Shown: positions 51,534-60,225, numbered from the stretch's first letter. The stretch is DNA of 64,000 nt from HGM04593 sp045657945 (GCA_045657945.1 JAZOUB010000016.1:18510-82509), one strand, 5' to 3'. Made by a program: numbers and translations. The notes: generated by a model not told the origin, from the letters alone.

Positions 51534-53771
51534 CTATTTAAAGAAAAAAACTTTATAACAATCATCTATGAATGCTTTTTTGGCATTCTTTTCCATTGTT
51601 CCGCAATAGGCTTCAATTGTTGGTCTAATGCTTATTTGCCAAAGGATGTTCTGTGCCTGCTTGATGGTTGTGTCAAAGTTACCGTTTTCTTTTAGCTCAT
51701 TATAAATATTGGCTATTTCTGCAAAGAAAGCATGTCCAATGTGATATTCCTCTCCTAACTTTTCTGCAATATTTTTATTAAGGGCTGTACAATTGTTCAA
51801 GAAATTGGTAAAGTTTCCTGTTTCTTCTATATTTTCTGTTATAATCTCCTCAAGAGCATTTTCACTATAATTGGCCAGCTCCCATATAAAACGGCGTCGT
51901 AGAGCAAAATCAATCTGTTCAAGCGAAAAGTCGATTTCATTCATTGTACCAATGAAGTATATGTTGTAAGGAATGTTAAGCTTAAGACGCTCACCTTTAT
52001 TTTGGGAATCTGGCAATGTCAAGAAGACATCTGTTCCTCGTTTTTCTATTGCCGTGAACAATTCACCGAATACGCGTGAAACATCTACACGGTTCATCTC
52101 GTCAAGGATTACAATGAACGGTGCTGCATTTATGGCTTTTTGCAGTTCTTTGTTTTTTGTTATATGTTTTTTTATATTTTCAATTCGTGTTTTTTCTTCA
52201 TTGGTTTGTTCCTTGTTATTTGAATCCTGTGACTCTTTGCAGTTGCCTTCTGTAATAACAACTTCGATTTTATTATTAGCTTCAATAATACTTACTTCCT
52301 TTTTTTGCTCAATAGCGGTGTTAATAGCTTTATTGGCTTTATCTATAATGTCATAAATGAATCCACACTTTGTTTCCAATGTGGTATTATTGTTATTCTC
52401 AGTCTTAACTGTTTGTCCGGCAATGAAGTTCTCATAAGTGTAATTTACATGGAATTGGAGGTAGTAAGTGCTGTTCTTGTATAATTCCTCAGCTTTTGTA
52501 AATATTTCCTCAGCTTTAACTCGTCTTTTTTTGTATTCTGATAAAATATAACGAATTTGTATCTGCTTAGCCAATTCCATGGCTGTATATGTTTTACCTG
52601 TTCCCGGAGGTCCATATAACACCATTGCTTTTTTATATTCTAACAACTGTGCTCTTGACAAGGTTGAACTGTTGCTCTCTCCTTTCCAAATCAATTGCAA
52701 AATATTGTTGTAAAAAGAAAAACTTTCGTTTTTGTTCCCGTTTTCGAGATCCTCTTCGTTTTCGATTTTGTATTTAGTTTTATATGCTTGTACAATTGGA
52801 TTGTACTTTTTAATAAGTACAATTTTTCTATCCAATGTTAATAAATTATCAGCATTTGATTTTGCTAGCTTCGCATTTTCAAGTTTTTCATTGGCATCTT
52901 TAAGTTCTTTTTTGGCATTTTCAAGTTCTTCTTTAGCTTTTGTATGTGTTTCTTTAACTTCTTTAGGTTCTTGATTTCCAGCATTTTCAACTGCTTCTTT
53001 TGCCTTTTCAACTGCTTCCTTTTTCTTTTCTACATTCTTAATGGCCTCTGTTAATCCATTTTCGAATGTTATTGCTTTTTCTAGATAAATTTTTTCATCA
53101 CCAACTTGTAGGTTGGATACTGCGGCGTTTAATGTAGCAAGGTCATAAAAGCATTTTACAATCTTTTCTTTGTCTGCTGTGCTGGCAATAGGCTCATATT
53201 CTTTGGGATTGCATAGGTGCATAAGAAGGTTCTTTACACCATCGGGTAAAGATTCCTTGCCAGCTGTATATGGAAATTCTGGATCGTTTTTATATGTTCC
53301 ATTACAAATTTCAATGATAGTCTCTCTTATCTTGTTTTCTTCAATCCCCCATATTTGGGAAAGTATGTATAGAATAAAACATACTCCTTTTACTTTAGTC
53401 TGTACATATCCGGAACCACCGCCTGCTACAGACATTTCAGGTATCGTTTTCTTGTTGTCAAAACTTTCGCAGGTGATGTATTTGGATTTTCTGTTATTAG
53501 GAAGACACCATAAAAATATTGCATTGTTTAGGACAATTTTTTCTTCTTCATTTTTTGGAATAGTTATAATGTCTTCAAATTTATCTGTTCTATTTTTCTG
53601 ATAGTTTGCGTAGAGATTATTTACAAACTTGGGATCAATCTCCTTACCCGTAATAGCGCATTTTTTTTGTGCAATGTTCTCTATAAACTTCTTGAAACTT
53701 TCTATAGGGTTATTTGCATTATCAGCTGCATTTTGCTTCTTCGCTTCTTCTGCTGCATTATCTTTACTCAT
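51534..53771 (-). CDS. mcrB: McrB-like AAA+ GTPase subunit of a type IV restriction system
   Basis: The motor domain of this 745-residue protein has Walker A LYGPPGTGKTYTAMEL (about residue 388), Walker B VILDEMNRVDVSRVFGEL (about 557), and the McrB sensor motif FIGTMNEIDFSLEQIDFALR (about 612) with arginine finger RRR. The N-terminal 250 residues, the probable modified-DNA reader, are unrecognised. A Lys/Glu/Ala coiled coil (about 245-310) links it to the motor. McrBC cuts DNA with modified cytosines, mainly phage DNA. Promoter site 8 lies 64 bp upstream. Confidence 0.88.
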   Translation of the reverse strand: MSKDNAAEEAKKQNAADNANNPIESFKKFIENIAQKKCAITGKEIDPKFVNNLYANYQKNRTDKFEDIITIPKNEEEKIVLNNAIFLWCLPNNRKSKYITCESFDNKKTIPEMSVAGGGSGYVQTKVKGVCFILYILSQIWGIEENKIRETIIEICNGTYKNDPEFPYTAGKESLPDGVKNLLMHLCNPKEYEPIASTADKEKIVKCFYDLATLNAAVSNLQVGDEKIYLEKAITFENGLTEAIKNVEKKKEAVEKAKEAVENAGNQEPKEVKETHTKAKEELENAKKELKDANEKLENAKLAKSNADNLLTLDRKIVLIKKYNPIVQAYKTKYKIENEEDLENGNKNESFSFYNNILQLIWKGESNSSTLSRAQLLEYKKAMVLYGPPGTGKTYTAMELAKQIQIRYILSEYKKRRVKAEEIFTKAEELYKNSTYYLQFHVNYTYENFIAGQTVKTENNNNTTLETKCGFIYDIIDKANKAINTAIEQKKEVSIIEANNKIEVVITEGNCKESQDSNNKEQTNEEKTRIENIKKHITKNKELQKAINAAPFIVILDEMNRVDVSRVFGELFTAIEKRGTDVFLTLPDSQNKGERLKLNIPYNIYFIGTMNEIDFSLEQIDFALRRRFIWELANYSENALEEIITENIEETGNFTNFLNNCTALNKNIAEKLGEEYHIGHAFFAEIANIYNELKENGNFDTTIKQAQNILWQISIRPTIEAYCGTMEKNAKKAFIDDCYKVFFFK

Positions 53772-53834
53772 AGCAATAATCTTTTTGTGTTATGTGTTAG
53801 TTATCTTTTTTGTCTGTTTATTCTTATTCTGTTG

Positions 53835-53866
53835 CTAATGTAGAAACATTTGTGTAGAAATACAAA
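53835..53866 (-). promoter_or_regulatory. Shared island promoter, site 8 (mcrBC)
   Basis: Minus strand: TTTGTATTTCTACACAAATGTTTC then TACATTAG, 64 bp before the mcrB ATG. Confidence 0.7.
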
Positions 53867-53949
53867 AAACTGTGGGCTTTATTCTCATCCTCCTTGCAAA
53901 TACATAGCATCCACCCCCAAAAGGAATGAATGCTATGTTGGTCAATGGC

Positions 53950-55623
53950 TCAGAATCCAACTCTCCTGTGCTGTTCCTTGTTGCCAAGGCGTTCGGCTGC
54001 ACACTCGGCAAGCAGGGACTGCAACGGGTTCTCCTGCTCGCCATACAGCACTACATTTATTGAGTGCTTGCGTGCTATGTTCTCTATCTGTCCGCCGCTG
54101 AGTTCGTGGGCTGCGGCAAGGGTAGTGGCGTCGCTCTCTGTGAGTTCGGGTATCATCTGCTGCCAAATCTTGGTGCGCACCATTGCATCGGGCTGCTCGA
54201 ACTTTATCTTGTAAAGGAAACGGCGTTCAAAGGCACGGTCGAGGTTCTCCTGCAGGTTGGTGGTGGCAATCATTATTCCGTCGAGTGTCTCCATCTCCTG
54301 CAGGATAATGTTCTGTATGGCATTCTCCATCTTGTCAACGGCATTCTGTGCGCCACTTTTGCGGGTGCTGATGATGGCGTCGGCCTCGTTGAAAAGGAGT
54401 ATTGGTGCCAGCTCCTTGCGCTTGACAAGTTCGCGATAACGGTCGAAGAGTGCCTTGATGTTCTTCTCGCTGTCACCAACCCATTTGCTTTTTATTTGTG
54501 GAACATCGACGACCATAATCTCGCGCCCGGTCTTTCGCGCAAGCTGATAGACGGTCTCGGTCTTTCCCGTTCCGGGGCCGCCGTAGAAGAGGCAGGCAAA
54601 GCCGCCGCGGAACCCGCGCTTGCCCATTCTCTCTCGCACTTGCAGGTAGTGCTCCTGTGTAAAGAACTTGTTGAGTTCTTCAATCCTGTTGTTTATGCAG
54701 GCAGGGTAGTAGAGCTCTTTAGCAATAAGTTGCTGGGGTGTGAGCAGGTCGGCGATTGCCTCATCGGTTGTGTTTACATCGAATTCGGAAAGGAGTATGC
54801 GCTTGGCGTTGTTGGTGAGCTTGTAGCGGGAGTTGTCGGCAATGCCGTCGACGCAGCCGTGCTCCAATAGCCCCATTGCAAAGAGTACGTGCTCGCCTGT
54901 GCGGAATCCGCGTTTGATTTTTTGGAATTCACTCTTGTTGCATATGAGGTCGTCCAGCTGGGTGATGCGTATGTCATCGTCCTGTTTGTTGATGAGCAGG
55001 TGGCAGAAATAGGTGAGTATGCCTTGCTCTCTCTTTGGTAGTTTGAGGGTGTGGATTTCTTTGCTGAATCCCACCTGGATGTTGTCGTCGAGCAGTTTGG
55101 CGCTCTCTTCTATGGCTTCGTCACCGGTGATGGCGTCTTCGTACATGTCGGTGAATAGGGAGTTTAGTTGCTCAAGGAGTTCTTCGCATGTGAGGCCGGT
55201 GCGTGGTGCAAGGGTATAGACCTCGTTGTGCTTGAGTGCTTTTATGACGGGTGGATAGATGTCGAATTGGTCCTCGTCTTTTGCATCGCGGTAGCGTATG
55301 AGACGACGGCGTATGAGGGCGTTTACATCGTCGGCATATTGCAGCATGCGTATGCTGTTGATGTTCAGGTGGCGCGCAAGGTCGTCAAGGTATATGCGTC
55401 GCGGTCCTTTCTCCATTGCCACGCAGAACAGCACAGCCTGCGTCTCGCTGATGCCGTAACTCTCGGCAAGAAACTTGATTTCGCGTTTTGCCTCTTTGAA
55501 GAACTCCTTGCTTAGTTTTGAATCCTCGCTCTTCTCAATAACAGTTTCTATGGCATCGATAAGAGTCTGTTGTTTCTTTACTGTCCTCTTGCTTGTGTAC
55601 TTTGCAGCTTCTTTGGTTTCCAT
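53950..55623 (-). CDS. AAA+ ATPase (two-part, CDC48/FtsH-like motor)
   Basis: I start at the ATG at 55623 (METKEAAKYTSKRTVKKQQT), giving 557 residues; an in-frame extension to 55671 is promoter DNA. The N-terminal ~320 residues are helical and unrecognised. The AAA+ motor has Walker A LFYGGPGTGKTETVYQ (about 349), Walker B ILLFNEADAI where Asn replaces the usual first Asp, and sensor 1 IMIATTNLQENLDRAFERRF. It probably remodels a protein or DNA complex. It lies next to mcrBC but has its own promoter (site 9). Confidence 0.85.
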   Translation of the reverse strand: METKEAAKYTSKRTVKKQQTLIDAIETVIEKSEDSKLSKEFFKEAKREIKFLAESYGISETQAVLFCVAMEKGPRRIYLDDLARHLNINSIRMLQYADDVNALIRRRLIRYRDAKDEDQFDIYPPVIKALKHNEVYTLAPRTGLTCEELLEQLNSLFTDMYEDAITGDEAIEESAKLLDDNIQVGFSKEIHTLKLPKREQGILTYFCHLLINKQDDDIRITQLDDLICNKSEFQKIKRGFRTGEHVLFAMGLLEHGCVDGIADNSRYKLTNNAKRILLSEFDVNTTDEAIADLLTPQQLIAKELYYPACINNRIEELNKFFTQEHYLQVRERMGKRGFRGGFACLFYGGPGTGKTETVYQLARKTGREIMVVDVPQIKSKWVGDSEKNIKALFDRYRELVKRKELAPILLFNEADAIISTRKSGAQNAVDKMENAIQNIILQEMETLDGIMIATTNLQENLDRAFERRFLYKIKFEQPDAMVRTKIWQQMIPELTESDATTLAAAHELSGGQIENIARKHSINVVLYGEQENPLQSLLAECAAERLGNKEQHRRVGF

Positions 55624-55640
55624 CTGTTTTCTGTTTTTAC

Positions 55641-55672
55641 ATAATATAGAAACCAAAGGAAAAAAATTCAAT
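55641..55672 (-). promoter_or_regulatory. Shared island promoter, site 9 (AAA+ ATPase)
   Basis: Minus strand: TTGAATTTTTTTCCTTTGGTTTC then TATATTAT, 18 bp before the ATG at 55623. Confidence 0.7.
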
Positions 55673-55804
55673 GAAAGGCTATTTATTTAGTATTTTTTAA
55701 CAGATAAGAATCAGCTAATAGTATTTATCATTTTTCTTGCTCAAATATGTAAAACTCCACTGCAATCTGCCAATGCCCTCATATGTGAATTAAAAAGTAA
55801 ATAT

Positions 55805-56143
55805 ATGATTATTAAAAATTTATTTTCCCTATTTGGTGGCAGCTATCAAACAGGGCGTTCGGATAATGCTTTACCGAATGTTATCGAAGAAAAAGAAAGC
55901 AAAGTAATTATACCAGAGAAATTCAAAGACGATATTGAGCGACTTACCAAATACGGAGTCGAGTTGAAAAGCGGACTCTGCATTGAGATCGAGTTGAGTG
56001 AACTGCTGGAGATTTTACCCCGTGCTAGAAGAAGAAAAGATAGCTATGACAAATTGGCCAAGTTCCTGGCAGACGAAATGAACATCAAGCTAATCATTAA
56101 AAGTCGAAATTATGATAATAAAAAGAAAACATCCCGGCTGTGA
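55805..56143 (+). CDS. 112-residue basic protein of unknown function
   Basis: This soluble protein (MIIKNLFSLFGGSYQTGRSD, then SELLEILPRARRRKDSYDKL, end DNKKKTSRL) is not recognised. It is the first plus-strand gene after the island. Preceding bases are A/T-rich, with no consensus promoter. It could be real, but support is limited to its coding-like composition. Confidence 0.45.
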   Translation: MIIKNLFSLFGGSYQTGRSDNALPNVIEEKESKVIIPEKFKDDIERLTKYGVELKSGLCIEIELSELLEILPRARRRKDSYDKLAKFLADEMNIKLIIKSRNYDNKKKTSRL

Positions 56144-56209
56144 TTTTGATATAGAAAAACAACGTTAACTGTGTATCTTTTTGTTTTACAGAAACTTAAA
56201 GCTGTTTTT

Positions 56210-56242
56210 GCGACCATTTTAAAAAATGGCAAAAATGGTCGC
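56210..56242. repeat. GCGACC hairpin, copy A
   Basis: An 11-bp inverted repeat (gcgaccatttt / aaaatggtcgc) is followed by gaataagtcgcaag. A longer hairpin with the same GCGACC core lies at 63532-63568. Both are about 220-260 bp before a GGGtGRT relic. Confidence 0.45.
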
Positions 56243-56445
56243 GAATAAGTCGCAAGAAAATGTGTAAAAAGCCTATGTTTTTGCGGTTTTTGCTTCTTCC
56301 ATTCTCTTCGTTTTTACAAATGTTCCTGTTCTCTATTGCTTGAAAACGGAGTAAAAAAGAGTATGATTTTTACAGTTTAGCTATGCAAAAACGAACGCTT
56401 GTGAGTAGTTCAACGAGTGTTGATTACAAGATATTATAAAAAGAA

Positions 56446-56478
56446 AAATCCTTGTAACCTATTCGATTACAAGGATTT
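56446..56478 (-). terminator. Terminator-like hairpin at the end of relic copy 2
   Basis: A 12-bp stem (aaatccttgtaa / ttacaaggattt) with a 9-nt loop. The minus-strand tail is TTCTTTTTATAA. It occupies the place where relic copy 3 has its own, different terminator. Confidence 0.6.
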
Positions 56479-56499
56479 AATATTTAGTAATTACTTAAA

Positions 56500-56960
56500 T
56501 TACTTGCTCAATGCACCTGCGATATCCACTGCGATAGCGCAACTGCGTTGCGCATCCTTGTCTTTTTGCTGCACTAACCACCCAGGTTGTCACCGATACT
56601 TAAGGAACCATCATCTTGGCGTGTGTCTGTGCTGAATAACCCAACTGCAAACTGAGCGTCTGAGTGCATACGGCCCCCAAATGTGACAAGGCGGTCATGT
56701 GTTCAGTTATGTTGTTGAGTGCGAGGCTTTGAAAAAACACATTCTCGGTAACTGTTTCTTTCCTGTCGGTCATGTGGCTTTCGTACTATAGGTCGTTTGC
56801 ACTTTGGCCGACCTAAGTACTTAGCCATCTTACCCGTAAGAAACCGGGTTTGCAGAAAAACCGGTCGATAATTATGTAAGTACTCGTACAGTGGGTGTGT
56901 CGTAATACAACCGAATCTCTTTTAAGTATCCAAACACAGTTCCTTAACCTTTCGTAACGT
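56500..56960 (-). pseudogene. GGGtGRT-gene relic / dispersed repeat, copy 2
   Basis: Read on the minus strand, the first ~160 bp align with the intact 3' end at 63785 (shared blocks include ttacttgctcaatg, cctgcgatatc, ctgagcgtctgagtgcatac) but have frameshifts and stops. An ~80-bp insert between two cggtcatgtg copies is shared with copy 1. The stem at about 56792-56813 (taggtcg / cgaccta) corresponds to gggtcgg / ccgaccc in the other copies. The remaining sequence to 56960 matches copy 1. The gap 56144-57091 holds no intact gene. Confidence 0.6.
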
Positions 56961-57023
56961 GTTCACTGCAGAATAGGGCATGTGATTGTATAATAAACAA
57001 TGTTGGACAAGGAAAATAAGTGT

Positions 57024-57031
57024 TAACTTTG
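57024..57031 (+). promoter_or_regulatory. -7 element of the abiH-like gene
   Basis: TAACTTTG with a TTG 18 nt upstream (57003-57005), 61 bp before the ATG at 57092. Confidence 0.55.
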
Positions 57032-57091
57032 CCGACACTGAGTTTACTTGTGATTCGTTTTGAAAGTCTTTATTTTATAAAATTAAGTGCT

Positions 57092-57994
57092 ATGAAACAT
57101 CTATACATAATTGGCAATGGTTTTGACATTCATACAGGGATGGCTACAAAATACTCGGATTTTCGTAAATGGTTGGAAAATAATTATCCTTTTATTTATG
57201 AAAATATGTATGCAACCTATGATATGGATGGTGAATGGTGGAATGATTTTGAAGCGCAATTAGGCAGACTGGATATTAAAAGATATGTTAAGAAATTTTC
57301 TCCTCCAATTAAAACATTTAATGAGGTGATAGCTGAAATTGAACAGCGAAAGGTTTTTGAAAATAAAGATAATATGCCAATCAATTTATATGGCGATGCT
57401 CCTTGCTCAAGACGACTTAAAGGTATGCTCAATGTATTGCAATATTGTTTTGAAAAATGGATTGAAAATTGTCAAAGTTCTATTTTCACACCTCAATACA
57501 TCCATATAGATAAAGAAGACTCGTTTTTTATCAATTTTAATTATACGGATGTATTAGAGTGTTTGTATGAAATTCCTGAAGAAAGTGTCCTTCATGTTCA
57601 TGGTAGAGCTTCCAAGGGCGAACATTTGATATATGGTCATAGCTATCGATTTTGTGGGAATCTTGTGACCTATGATGAACAACACGTAGACTTTGAATTG
57701 GGTTTATATTATAAAAACCCTTATGATTATATTTATAAGTATAACGATTTGAAAGAGATACTCGTGGATGTGAAATATGTACACATATATGGCTTCTCTT
57801 TTTCTGAAATAGATGAAGATTATATAGATTGGATTTGCAAAAATGTCCCTTTTGATTCTAAATGGGAAGTAAGTTGGTTTACCGATACAGACAAAAAAAG
57901 AATAGAGAATTTTCTTATGAACCACAAGTGGTTAAAAGACCGATTAAATATTATCAGGTTAGAAGATTTAAACAAAAATCAGATTGGAGTATGA
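57092..57994 (+). CDS. abiH: AbiH-family abortive infection protein
   Basis: I start this 300-residue protein at the ATG at 57092. Its N-terminus LYIIGNGFDIHTGMATKYSD is the family signature (hydrophobic strand, GNGFD, G..T.Y.DF), and the conserved FINFNYTDVLECLY and VLHVHGRAS segments follow. AbiH was found as a plasmid-borne phage-resistance gene in Lactococcus; the mechanism is not established. The gene is very A/T-rich and flanked by a relic repeat and a lipoprotein gene, so it is likely acquired. Confidence 0.85.
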   Translation: MKHLYIIGNGFDIHTGMATKYSDFRKWLENNYPFIYENMYATYDMDGEWWNDFEAQLGRLDIKRYVKKFSPPIKTFNEVIAEIEQRKVFENKDNMPINLYGDAPCSRRLKGMLNVLQYCFEKWIENCQSSIFTPQYIHIDKEDSFFINFNYTDVLECLYEIPEESVLHVHGRASKGEHLIYGHSYRFCGNLVTYDEQHVDFELGLYYKNPYDYIYKYNDLKEILVDVKYVHIYGFSFSEIDEDYIDWICKNVPFDSKWEVSWFTDTDKKRIENFLMNHKWLKDRLNIIRLEDLNKNQIGV

Positions 57995-58014
57995 ATCTTA
58001 TATGAGTATAAAAA

Positions 58015-58040
58015 ATTCCCCACGCAAAAACGTTGGGAAT
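58015..58040 (-). terminator. Terminator of the repeat lipoprotein gene
   Basis: A 10-bp stem with one mismatch (attccccacg / cgttgggaat) has a 6-nt A-rich loop. The minus-strand tail is TTTTTATAC. Confidence 0.7.
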
Positions 58041-58060
58041 GGTAATTATGTAAATAATTG

Positions 58061-59353
58061 TTACTCGCAAACAGGACGTATGCAAAAACCGTATTGATAA
58101 CCGGCCATACCCAAAGTGCTTGTGTATAAAATCCAAGCGCTATTGCCCTCGTATCTTGAGCTAGACCAATAGAAACATTCACTGCCAATGTGAATGAATT
58201 CTGTATCATCTCGCCCTCCCGCAGCAGGAAGGAAGAGGCTGTTGCCATTCGAACCGGTTATTTTATAACCTATTACTCCGTTTTGAGTAGTCCAAGTCCA
58301 TGTGCATTTTTCCAATAGTTCTTCTAATTCATTTTTTGTGGGAATGCGCCAGTTTCCACCCCATTTCATATGGGCAACATCCTCTATGGGTTTATTGTAG
58401 ATGTTGCTATACAAATTATAAGTCTTGAAATCATATTTGTTTTTTTCTTCGGTTTCGCCCCAAGCATAGTAACCACCGAATTCTTCTGGTGTTGAGGCGC
58501 CGACATTAAAAGAAGCCCACTTTACAGAAAGACCAAGGTCTATTGCCTCAACAGTAGGCAAATTAAACTTCGCTGTTAAAGCAATATTCTCAGTCACTGT
58601 AAATGTATATTCTGCATCAATACTTACAGGAGATTCTTCATCTGTAATATACCAACCGATAAAATTGCAATTTTTATATGTAGTAGCAATAACGGTAACT
58701 TCTGTATCAGGCAGAAAAGCTTTACATACCCCGTCGGCATCTTTAATAGTGGCATTGCCATTTCCTGTGCTTCGAACTGTTACAATAGGACGCTTGCTGA
58801 ACTGTCCTGTCAATATTATGTTCTCTGTTGCCGTGAATGTGTAGACCTTTTCGGTACTTATAGGTGTTTCTGAATCTCCGACAAACCAACCTACAAAATA
58901 ATAATTTTCATTGGGAGTTGCAATAACAGTTACTTCTGTACCAAGTACAATCGGCATGGAATTTCCGGCAGTCCCGTTAAAAGACACACGGCCATTACCT
59001 CCGCTGCGAATTGTAATGTTTGAGAGTCTGGCAAATCTCGCTGTCAATGTAACACTTTCTGAAGTGGTGAATGTAAAAGCGGCATCTGTACTTACTTGAG
59101 TTTCTGTTCCACTTATATACCAACCTATGAATGCACAACCATCATCGGGCGTAGCAACAACCTCCACACTATTGCCAATAAGTACATTTACATATGTACC
59201 GATGTAATCGGTGATTGAAACAGTACCATTACCCTCACTCTTTACGGTTATTTTACAGATGTTTGGGTCTAATTCATCCTCATTATTACAAGATGTAAAG
59301 AGTGATGAAAATATAACCAATAACCCAAGAAGAATTGTAAAGTGTTTTTTCAT
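58061..59353 (-). CDS. Lipoprotein with three InlB-type repeats and a C-terminal FISUMP-like domain
   Basis: I start at the ATG at 59353 (MKKHFTILLGLLVIFSSLFT, then SC: lipobox, Cys 22), giving 430 residues. About 32-256 are three beta repeats of ~73 residues, each with a GNGxxxxx...VTVIATPxxxxxFxGWY pattern, like Listeria-Bacteroides/InlB B-repeats. The C-terminal ~170 residues (VDLGLSVKWASFNVGA-type start, WGGNWRIPTKNELEELLEKC, YWSSSRYEGNSAW) match the domain common in Bacteroidales and Fibrobacter surface proteins. It probably acts at the cell surface. Confidence 0.85.
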   Translation of the reverse strand: MKKHFTILLGLLVIFSSLFTSCNNEDELDPNICKITVKSEGNGTVSITDYIGTYVNVLIGNSVEVVATPDDGCAFIGWYISGTETQVSTDAAFTFTTSESVTLTARFARLSNITIRSGGNGRVSFNGTAGNSMPIVLGTEVTVIATPNENYYFVGWFVGDSETPISTEKVYTFTATENIILTGQFSKRPIVTVRSTGNGNATIKDADGVCKAFLPDTEVTVIATTYKNCNFIGWYITDEESPVSIDAEYTFTVTENIALTAKFNLPTVEAIDLGLSVKWASFNVGASTPEEFGGYYAWGETEEKNKYDFKTYNLYSNIYNKPIEDVAHMKWGGNWRIPTKNELEELLEKCTWTWTTQNGVIGYKITGSNGNSLFLPAAGGRDDTEFIHIGSECFYWSSSRYEGNSAWILYTSTLGMAGYQYGFCIRPVCE

Positions 59354-59386
59354 ATTTATTTGGCTTGTTAAATTCTTGATTATTTG

Positions 59387-59394
59387 CAAATATA
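59387..59394 (-). promoter_or_regulatory. -7 element of the repeat lipoprotein gene
   Basis: TATATTTG on the minus strand, 33 bp before the ATG at 59353. The rest of the gap 59395-59664 shows no gene or clear element. Confidence 0.5.
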
Positions 59395-59664
59395 GTTTAT
59401 TTATCCAACTTTAGGGGTAATTTGTGGGAATAATCGATATGTAAACTAGTACTTCATACTAGGAAGAATAGAGTAGTGCTGTTCAGGTGCTAAATAAAGG
59501 AACCATCCAACCCGTAGTGAGATTTACGAGTAAGGTGGTTTTCTTTTCCTCCTTTTAATGAGCACTGCAAGAAAAGAATAAGCGATAAAAAATCACAGAG
59601 TTCGTTTTTGAACCCTGTAATCTCTATTTACACAAAATTATGGACAGTCCCTATGTAGAAAAAA

Positions 59665-59689
59665 CGGGACATCCTTGATGAATATCCCG
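59665..59689 (-). terminator. Terminator of the 43-residue gene
   Basis: The stem cggga / tcccg extended past one mismatch lies 21 bp after the stop. The minus-strand tail TTTTTTCT is strong. Confidence 0.7.
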
Positions 59690-59710
59690 CGAATTGCTAA
59701 TGCTATCTTC

Positions 59711-59842
59711 TTAATCCCCTTTCTTGTGCTTGTGAGGCTTAAGTGAAGGAGTATTACCTGGAGTAGACTTGTTGTCTCTCTGTCTTCTGTCAGGTTTACC
59801 TGTGGACTGCGCAATTCTCTTTGGTCCTGGTTTAATTCCCAT
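59711..59842 (-). CDS. 43-residue highly basic protein
   Basis: From the ATG at 59842 the protein begins MGIKPGPKRIAQSTGKPDRR and ends LKPHKHKKGD. About a third of the residues are Lys, Arg or His, and it has no hydrophobic segment. A good terminator follows, which supports a real gene. It may bind nucleic acid. Not recognised. Confidence 0.55.
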   Translation of the reverse strand: MGIKPGPKRIAQSTGKPDRRQRDNKSTPGNTPSLKPHKHKKGD

Positions 59843-59879
59843 AACTTTTATTTTTACTGACGACTCGGGCAAGTTAAAC

Positions 59880-59910
59880 TTGCATTTTTTTTAGCGAATT
59901 GCTATCTTTG
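59880..59910 (+). promoter_or_regulatory. Plus-strand promoter without a known gene
   Basis: TTG (59880-59882), 20 nt, TATCTTTG (59903-59910) is a good consensus pair. Downstream to 60075 there is no convincing plus-strand ORF, only a possible hairpin near 60022-60065 (agaggg ... ccctct), so a short RNA is possible. Confidence 0.45.
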
Positions 59911-60075
59911 CACCGATTAATGAAATATTCACGCCCATAGCCATCGTTCTTCAGGGCTAACAACTCGCCTTGCTGTCGTATGGAAAGTATTGGCATACGA
60001 ACAACCTTGTTAATCAAAATGAGGAGAGAGGGCTCAACACAATTGAACTAGGTTAATACCCTCTTCCCCTTGTGG

Positions 60076-60225
60076 TTATGCATACTGAATTAGAGTCCAA
60101 GTCACTGCTTTACCACAATACGGTGGCATAATGTTGCCTTTTGCGATAGGTGCTGTTGTTGTTGGATATCCTACTACTTTCCAAACACCGCTAACAGGAC
60201 ACTTCTCGCCAGTTTTTGCTGTCAT
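60076..60225 (-). CDS. 49-residue protein (CPxSG motif)
   Basis: The ATG at 60225 gives MTAKTGEKCPVSGVWKVVGY; an ATG at 60231 is equally possible. The body has TTTAPIAKGNIMPPYCGKAV and ends TLIQYA. The pattern T-G-x-x-C-P-x-S-G-x-W is seen in small YjzC-like proteins of unknown role. Two Cys might bind metal, but there are too few for a classic ribbon. It stands alone on the minus strand. Confidence 0.6.
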   Translation of the reverse strand: MTAKTGEKCPVSGVWKVVGYPTTTAPIAKGNIMPPYCGKAVTWTLIQYA

